Source: Phlyctochytrium arcticum
Taxonomy: Eukaryota > Chytridiomycota > Chytridiomycetes > Chytridiales > Chytridiaceae
NCBI GenBank assembly: GCA_025602905.1
Contig: JAHLKI010000018.1
Span: forward strand, 124,001 to 188,000
Length of the DNA: 64,000 nucleotides
Reading direction: 5' to 3'
Below the pieces are notes generated by a model. That model did not search any database and was not told the origin of the DNA. It worked only from the letters and a program-made list of their open reading frames with translations. Positions within the stretch are counted from its first letter, which is position 1. Every line of letters begins with the position of its first letter. The translations under genes and the position numbers were made by a program. Of this stretch, positions 58,889-64,000 are shown piece by piece.

Positions 58889-60406
58889 ATGGTATATCGG
58901 ACCAATCTATTAGAATTCGATGGTTCACTAAGAACACCAGAACCTAATCCTCAGAGTAACCTGAAGACAGTAGGTGTCGATGTAAATCACGGAAGACCTC
59001 GTGTAGTCGGCACATTTAACAAAAGGTTGAGACGTATGAATACGCGAAACGTTTCTCATATTGATCACCATGTTCAAGATGTCTCTGCTACAGATTTAAA
59101 GACAAGTGATTCTCGGTATGCCACTAAAGCATATAAGGACTTTGAAGAATATAAAAATCTCGAACTGATGTATCGAGAGAAACAGCAATTCATTGATTCA
59201 ATCACGCCGCAAAAGTCAGTCAGTGGAACAAATGCGTCACGTTTACCCATTCCGTCGCAGAATGGAGTGATCTTTCATTACCCCCCAGAAGTCACTGCGA
59301 ATACTGGAATGATGTTTTCCAAGCCGCAAAATACACCAGAACGTGAGAGACCATTACAGGGGCAAACTGTATCCCGTCCTGTCATTGAAGTGTCTGATAC
59401 AGTTGTGCGAAAAGATGCAGAAACTGGTCTTGGGTTTCTCAGTGAACCATCGACTGTAGTTAATCCGTTGCGAATTCGACGACAACCTGAAGAAATTGAA
59501 ATCAGTATTCCAGGTGGTTTCCCTAGAGTACCAAGTCCCGAACCTTCGCCTCGAAATGTGACCCCAGTTGAGACATATGTTCCTCAGAGTTTCCCTCCTT
59601 CCGACATTGTTGCATCAGGTCGAGCTAATGTTCAAGAAGTTCTTGATGACAATTTTGTCAACAATAATGATTCAGAATATAGCATGCGAGGTACAATTAG
59701 GCGAGGGAGAACAACAACAAACCGTACTAATCCATACAATAAAAAGGACAAGGTACGTCTTGCGAATGGACAACTGTCAAATCCTGTTGTAACTGATTCA
59801 GAGATTCACAACAATGTTGTCACTGATCCGGTATCAGGTTCGGCTGTATTCGTTCCTCAAACTGAAGGGGTAGAAACCCGTCAAAGGCGTCGACCTTCGA
59901 CACCGATCCCTCGCCCGTCTCCATTACCTGAGGCAGATGTGGGTCGTGAGATTCAATATGATTATTTGGCCGCAGATGCAACGACAAATGTCGCACAACG
60001 TATTCAAGAACAGCAACCTATTAATGTTTCTGTCATTCGTCCACTAAGTGCCTTACCAACACAGTTGACTGATTCGGCTATCATCAATCCGAAACGCTCG
60101 CAACGTCAAGAAGCGGATTTAGAACAGGCTGCACCTAAGCGACGAAAGAAAAATCCTCGGCTGGAGCCTCCAGGATTCGTGGCGTTACCCAAAGCACCTG
60201 CTACCTCATACAAGGAATTCGAGAAACCGTTTGAATACCCAAAGAAGGATGTGAAAGACCCAGCTCGGCCCTTTGCATATTCAAAGAAAAAGGGAAAAAG
60301 TCCAGCTAGTGGAACAGCGATTCTGAATCCCGCTAGAGCAAATCGGTTACTCGAAGCTGAAAGAGAGACACTCGCGCCTCCGGCAAAGCGTCAAAAGAGA
60401 AAATAA
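58889..60406 (+). CDS. Proline-rich, largely disordered protein with basic tail (element C)
   Basis: 505 residues, start MVYRTNLLEFDGSLR. Dominated by Pro, Ser, Arg, Val and Asn with few predicted helices. It has repeated PSPEPSPR/PIPRPSPLP blocks and two nuclear-localisation-like clusters (APKRRKKNPR about 420; PAKRQKRK at the end). Two similar units occur near the C-terminus (FEYPKKDVKDPARPF, FAYSKKKGKSPAS). It occupies the slot of the 343-residue B protein. It could bind DNA or line the capsid interior, by analogy with disordered core proteins. The next gene, the integrase, starts 14 bp later. Confidence 0.6.
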   Translation: MVYRTNLLEFDGSLRTPEPNPQSNLKTVGVDVNHGRPRVVGTFNKRLRRMNTRNVSHIDHHVQDVSATDLKTSDSRYATKAYKDFEEYKNLELMYREKQQFIDSITPQKSVSGTNASRLPIPSQNGVIFHYPPEVTANTGMMFSKPQNTPERERPLQGQTVSRPVIEVSDTVVRKDAETGLGFLSEPSTVVNPLRIRRQPEEIEISIPGGFPRVPSPEPSPRNVTPVETYVPQSFPPSDIVASGRANVQEVLDDNFVNNNDSEYSMRGTIRRGRTTTNRTNPYNKKDKVRLANGQLSNPVVTDSEIHNNVVTDPVSGSAVFVPQTEGVETRQRRRPSTPIPRPSPLPEADVGREIQYDYLAADATTNVAQRIQEQQPINVSVIRPLSALPTQLTDSAIINPKRSQRQEADLEQAAPKRRKKNPRLEPPGFVALPKAPATSYKEFEKPFEYPKKDVKDPARPFAYSKKKGKSPASGTAILNPARANRLLEAERETLAPPAKRQKRK

Positions 60407-60420
60407 ATGATTAATAGTAA

Positions 60421-61689
60421 ATGGAAGAAGTACCGGTCATTAAATCGAGGAGTCTACAATATTCGAAAGAGCTATCAGATCTAGATGCCCGTCAATTGAA
60501 AGAGTTTTACTATAAGGACCTCCATATGTATGGTAGGGATAGACTCTATTATGCATATAAACAGAGGTATCCTGATTCTAAAGTGTCTCAGAGAGCGGTG
60601 TTAAAATGGCTCAAGAAACAAGAAATCTATAAAAGAAGTAGTCGCCCTATCGGAAGTAAGGGTAGTATTCGCCCTATACTCTCATCCAAACCAGGGACTT
60701 TCCAAATTGATACTGTGAATATGAGGTCACATTCATATAATGGGTTTAATTATATTGTAAATTTAATCGACATCTTCAGTAAAAAACTGTATTCAAAAGC
60801 TCTGAAACGGAATACACAAGAAGAGGTCAAAACATTTCTAGAAGATCTATTAGAAGACGGTGTCGAGATAGTATATGTGAACAGCGACCAAGGTCAGGAA
60901 TTCAAACATCTGGTTCAAGGCTTAGCTGAAGAATACGGTATTAAATGGACATTTTCAAAACCTCACACACCGACTTCAAATTCACATGTAGAAAGGGTCA
61001 ATGGCTCACTTAAAAATATTCTGTTCAAATCGATTCAATTGGGTGATCCAAATTGGCCAGCAGCATTACCAAAGATTGTGGAAAATTTAAATACTAGCGC
61101 TATTCATTTTGGTAGTGGCAATATGACCACTCAACAGATATTAGATAATCCTGAAGCAGCTTATGGGACGCAATTGTTGCAAAGAACGAAAGGAAGGGGA
61201 AACAAATTACTACCCGACCTTTCGGTGGGAAACAAGGTGAGAAAACTAACAACTATCTCTAAACTGGAGAAAAGGAGTAAAAAATTGTACTTTTCAAAGG
61301 AGATTTATACGATATCAAAAATAGTTAAAACGACACGGTCTAGTGCTTATCAAGATTCTTACAAGATAAAAAACTCGTTAGATAAAGAAATGTATGGGCT
61401 GTACCCTGCCTATATGCTAAGAAAAATCGATGATGTAGAAAATGTATTGCCTGAACCTGCAAATGTGAATACTGAAACTGAAGAAGAAGAAGATGAAGAA
61501 GATGATGGTATTGAGAAATACGAAGTAGAAGCTATTTTGGACAAGAAAATTACACGACAAAAGATTTTTTACTTAATTCTATGGAAGGGGTACAATATAG
61601 AAGATTCTACTTGGGAACCTAGGAGTAACCTAATAGAAGACGGATTTCAAGATGAGATAGAAGACTATGAAAGAGAACACTCTAATTAG
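60421..61689 (+). CDS. Retrovirus-like integrase with C-terminal chromodomain (element C)
   Basis: 422 residues. N-terminal helical domain (GRDRLYYAYKQRYPDSKVS, shared with A and B). Core triad: D about 97 (FQIDTVN), D about 155 (NSDQGQE), E about 190 (SHVERVNG), a D,D35E spacing. Then a VGNKVRKL segment, an E/D-rich linker (about 345-360) and a chromodomain (YEVEAILDKK, FYLILWKGYN, STWEPRSNL). Clearly homologous to but more distant than the A/B pair. Intact. Overlaps the tyrosine recombinase gene by 4 bp at the 3' ends. Confidence 0.93.
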   Translation: MEEVPVIKSRSLQYSKELSDLDARQLKEFYYKDLHMYGRDRLYYAYKQRYPDSKVSQRAVLKWLKKQEIYKRSSRPIGSKGSIRPILSSKPGTFQIDTVNMRSHSYNGFNYIVNLIDIFSKKLYSKALKRNTQEEVKTFLEDLLEDGVEIVYVNSDQGQEFKHLVQGLAEEYGIKWTFSKPHTPTSNSHVERVNGSLKNILFKSIQLGDPNWPAALPKIVENLNTSAIHFGSGNMTTQQILDNPEAAYGTQLLQRTKGRGNKLLPDLSVGNKVRKLTTISKLEKRSKKLYFSKEIYTISKIVKTTRSSAYQDSYKIKNSLDKEMYGLYPAYMLRKIDDVENVLPEPANVNTETEEEEDEEDDGIEKYEVEAILDKKITRQKIFYLILWKGYNIEDSTWEPRSNLIEDGFQDEIEDYEREHSN

Positions 61690-63158
61690 TTCGTTGCCTG
61701 CTCGCGTCTACGTTTGCATTTTAGTGCAACTTTCTCTATTGTCAAGTCTGGAGGCAATCGTTTACTGGCCATGATGTATTTTTGTACGGTTCGAAAAGGT
61801 TTGATTTCCATTGCTTCGTATTCGTCCATGAGTGCAAATGCTATCTCTTTTTCTTCATCGGACCACTTGCGTGTCCACTTGCGTTTATTAGAACTGCTGC
61901 TACTGCTGGTGGCCGTATTCTGTTCCACAGCTTCAACTTGTTCGACTTGTTCCATGTCTTCTTCAATTCGAAACGTATAGTTCAGCGCTTGTAAATTGAT
62001 ACTATGTCCCATTTCATATGCCATTTTCTTTCTCTCTGGGAGATATTTCAAATTACCCAAGGCAGTTTGATATGACACATACAATTTTCTCATATCAGTG
62101 GAAGTCAATGGTTTACCCACTACACGCTGCATGATTGATGCGACCTTTTCACTCCATCTGTTCTCCCATCCAGTGAATAAATTCTGATCCTCGTCTGTAG
62201 CAAACCTGGTGCGATATGCCTCAATCATTTTTCGCTCGTGTCGGGTTACATGAAAAACGTATTCGCCATAAGCGTTTACGGTCTTGTAATCATTTAGAAC
62301 AATGTCAAAATTTTCATCATCATAATGGTTTGGCGCATCTTTGTTTAGTGACATCGTCGAGAAGTCTTTACTACGTCTTGGCGGGCGGTTTGTATAGAAC
62401 GAAACAATGATTGCAGCACGCAGCTCATCTTTGGTGCAATTGTCAAGGTCAAGATTTTGCAAGTGTTCGGCAGACCTTTCCTTAACATAGACCCATGGGA
62501 TGTACTTGTTTCTCATAAACGCTTCACTGGCTCGTTGTTCTTGTCGAATTAAATTGATTTGTTGGTTATAATATGTTTGATGGGAAGAAAACATTTCCTT
62601 TAATCCTTCATAGTTTTCCACCCGCTGTTTCTCTTCATTGTTTAATATTCGAAACAGAACAGCAAATCCTTTGCATGCATTAGCCAGTAGTTGCATCTTT
62701 TCTTTCACTTCAGTTTCATTCTCTAGAATTTCCTCCAATTTAGCATCTAGTAAATTTTTGATATAATGTTTCTTGAGAATATAATCAGTCGTTTCTAATT
62801 GAAACAAAGTCATGCCATTTCTGGCGTCTAATTTGCGCTTGGTTAAAGTATTTCTTTGTATGGAAATGTTTGGGTCTTCTTTGGCTCGTTCAAAGACCAT
62901 GTCAACAAACTCGGGCGTAAACTCTAAAGGTTCAATTTCCCTAATCTCTTGTGCCATTTCCATGTGCACTGGTTGTTCAACTGATTCGGGAAGTTGAGGC
63001 AAAAGATTAACGATATATTCGGCAAACTCGGGGGAAACATTGTTTGCAAGGAGAAAATATCCTAGAGTCTGCTTCGTTAAATTCTTGTCCATGATATGCG
63101 CAACACCATTAGGTGTCATGTACTGGGAGAATACAAAGTTTCTCATATAGTCGTCCAT
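61686..63158 (-). CDS. Tyrosine recombinase with C-terminal Myb/SANT-like domain (element C)
   Basis: 490 residues, start MDDYMRNFVFSQY. The N-terminal two thirds are helical (DNA-binding/core-binding). The catalytic part follows the virus/Crypton type: RPPRRSKDFSTM (Arg about 258), FDIVLNDYKTVNAYG (Lys about 290), STDMRKLYVS (second Arg about 354, Thr/Asp where His is common), EMGHSINLQALNY (His about 384, candidate nucleophile Tyr about 393). A Ser-rich linker (about 415-425) then leads to a basic WTRKWSDEEKEIAFALMDEY Myb/SANT-like tail. Such enzymes excise, circularise or integrate DNA. Having it beside a D,D35E integrase is unusual. Confidence 0.8.
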   Translation of the reverse strand: MDDYMRNFVFSQYMTPNGVAHIMDKNLTKQTLGYFLLANNVSPEFAEYIVNLLPQLPESVEQPVHMEMAQEIREIEPLEFTPEFVDMVFERAKEDPNISIQRNTLTKRKLDARNGMTLFQLETTDYILKKHYIKNLLDAKLEEILENETEVKEKMQLLANACKGFAVLFRILNNEEKQRVENYEGLKEMFSSHQTYYNQQINLIRQEQRASEAFMRNKYIPWVYVKERSAEHLQNLDLDNCTKDELRAAIIVSFYTNRPPRRSKDFSTMSLNKDAPNHYDDENFDIVLNDYKTVNAYGEYVFHVTRHERKMIEAYRTRFATDEDQNLFTGWENRWSEKVASIMQRVVGKPLTSTDMRKLYVSYQTALGNLKYLPERKKMAYEMGHSINLQALNYTFRIEEDMEQVEQVEAVEQNTATSSSSSSNKRKWTRKWSDEEKEIAFALMDEYEAMEIKPFRTVQKYIMASKRLPPDLTIEKVALKCKRRREQATN

Positions 63159-63279
63159 GATGATTGTTATAAAAAGTAAGATATTTTATTTTGACTCGAT
63201 TTTTGACTCGAAACCGCAGCTTTTATGTACAACAATACTATCGATACAAAACTATGGATTGATACAATATGATGCAAGA

Positions 63280-63711
63280 TTACTTGGAATATTGGGGCGG
63301 TTGTTCAACCTCACTGATTATATGTTCTAAAGCCCTTAATTCAACAATCATTCTAACCTCTTCACATGTAAAAAGATTTAAATCTTTAAATCTCATGAAG
63401 AACAATGACGCTCTACTCCAATCTACCCACCTAAGTGAATTGAACACTTGTCTGATTTCTTCTTTTAGGTCGTCTTTGTTTAATGAAAAATCAAAAGATT
63501 CCCATGAATCGTTCATACATCTTTTTAGATCAGCCTTTAATTCCGCAATGACCGTTTTAATCTGTTCTGCTCGTGTACGAATAGGTAGATCGATTTTAAA
63601 GGTTTCTTTTATAAGTCTCTTGTAATTCTCTGTCGCTTTTGTCTCGCCTTCTGTGATATATCTCTCATATTTGGAAATAATCGCAATATAGACAGAAGGA
63701 TCAACAATCAT
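63280..63711 (-). CDS. Conserved element protein, B/C family (element C)
   Basis: 143 residues, start MIVDPSVYIAIISKY. Aligns throughout with the B protein at 25193-25642: EGETKATENYKRLIKE / EGNTEACTNFSKLIKK, VIAELKADLKRC, FFMRFKDLNLFTCEEVR. All-helical prediction, no known domain. Conservation between otherwise diverged elements points to a core function. Confidence 0.7.
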   Translation of the reverse strand: MIVDPSVYIAIISKYERYITEGETKATENYKRLIKETFKIDLPIRTRAEQIKTVIAELKADLKRCMNDSWESFDFSLNKDDLKEEIRQVFNSLRWVDWSRASLFFMRFKDLNLFTCEEVRMIVELRALEHIISEVEQPPQYSK

Positions 63712-63790
63712 TCTTATTTCTCAATAATACAAAAATATGTCACTGACTTGAAACGCAGTTTATTACAGATTGATACAATATGATGCTAGG

Positions 63791-64000
63791 TTACAACAGT
63801 TTGTGGGTCATGATCTCGTTTTCGAACCAACCGGAAAAAGACTCAAAACCCATACTATTACACTTATCCCTCATGAAATCAATTGCGCCCTTCTTTTCAA
63901 AAAAGTCCCAAGCTCGTCTCTCTACATCAGTCCCAAATTCAAAAATGTCCCAGTTTGGAAACATTGGTCGTATTTGATTGACATATTCCGGTGAAAGACA
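63791..64000 (-). CDS. Partial gene entering from the right edge (element C)
   Basis: 69 codons open to the window edge on the minus strand, ending TAA at 63791. Sequence includes SPEYVNQIRPMFPNWDIFE, ERRAWDFFEKKGAIDFM and a C-terminal GWFENEIMTHKLL. High Trp/Phe content and even codon use look genuine. Not identified; the rest of the gene lies outside. Confidence 0.55.
   Translation of the reverse strand, partial: CLSPEYVNQIRPMFPNWDIFEFGTDVERRAWDFFEKKGAIDFMRDKCNSMGFESFSGWFENEIMTHKLL

Noticed and set aside
63770..63994. 74-codon plus-strand open frame at the right edge
   Set aside because: Opposite strand of the better supported partial minus-strand gene that runs off the edge.

Overview
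The window is eukaryotic, most likely fungal nuclear DNA. The support is a 62-nt intron in the gene at the left edge, a 55-nt intron in a MULE transposase, a transposon load of MULE, PIF/Harbinger and Ty3/Gypsy types common in Basidiomycota and early-diverging fungi, and AT-rich virus-like inserts in a more GC-balanced host. The exact lineage cannot be fixed from the sequence.

Layout. 1-5756: host-like DNA with one spliced gene cut by the left edge, a decayed metallo-hydrolase fragment and a small repeat family. 5757-27504: two related virus-like elements in tandem, A (about 5757-11693, left part deleted) and B (about 11667-27504, complete between 1.08-kb terminal inverted repeats). 27505-50498: a nest of host transposons: MULE-1 (31182-33693, 9-bp target duplication), a recombinase-like fragment with introns, a 567-bp tandem duplication split by MULE-2 (40883-43462, 9-bp target duplication), a 1.26-kb non-autonomous inverted-repeat element, and a Harbinger transposase with its Myb/SANT partner. 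50493-53977: a Ty3/Gypsy pol gene whose gag/protease side is cut off by element C. 53965-64000: virus-like element C, which continues past the right edge.

The three virus-like elements share a morphogenesis core: a double-jelly-roll-type major capsid protein, a lysine-rich protein, a penton-type minor capsid protein, a divergent A32/FtsK-HerA-like packaging ATPase, and a D,D35E integrase with a C-terminal chromodomain. B adds a 1895-residue fibre-like protein with a LamG-like domain. A adds an NPPF-type DNA methyltransferase. C adds a tyrosine recombinase with a Myb/SANT-like tail, giving it two unrelated recombinases. No DNA polymerase, helicase or adenain-type protease is seen in any of them, including B, which is complete end to end. 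They resemble the Polinton/adintovirus/PLV/virophage assemblage but do not match a standard member.

The ends are the most unusual part. B terminates in a perfect 54-bp palindrome, A and B share one copy of it at their junction, A keeps half of it at its left edge, and C begins with an unrelated 63-bp palindrome of the same design (TG...CA limits). Inside the palindromes lie arrays of short iterons, and inside each inverted repeat is a long hairpin whose arms have diverged between A and B but still pair within each element. Capsid genes of A and B are broken, so those copies are probably defective. C has intact core genes as far as the window shows.
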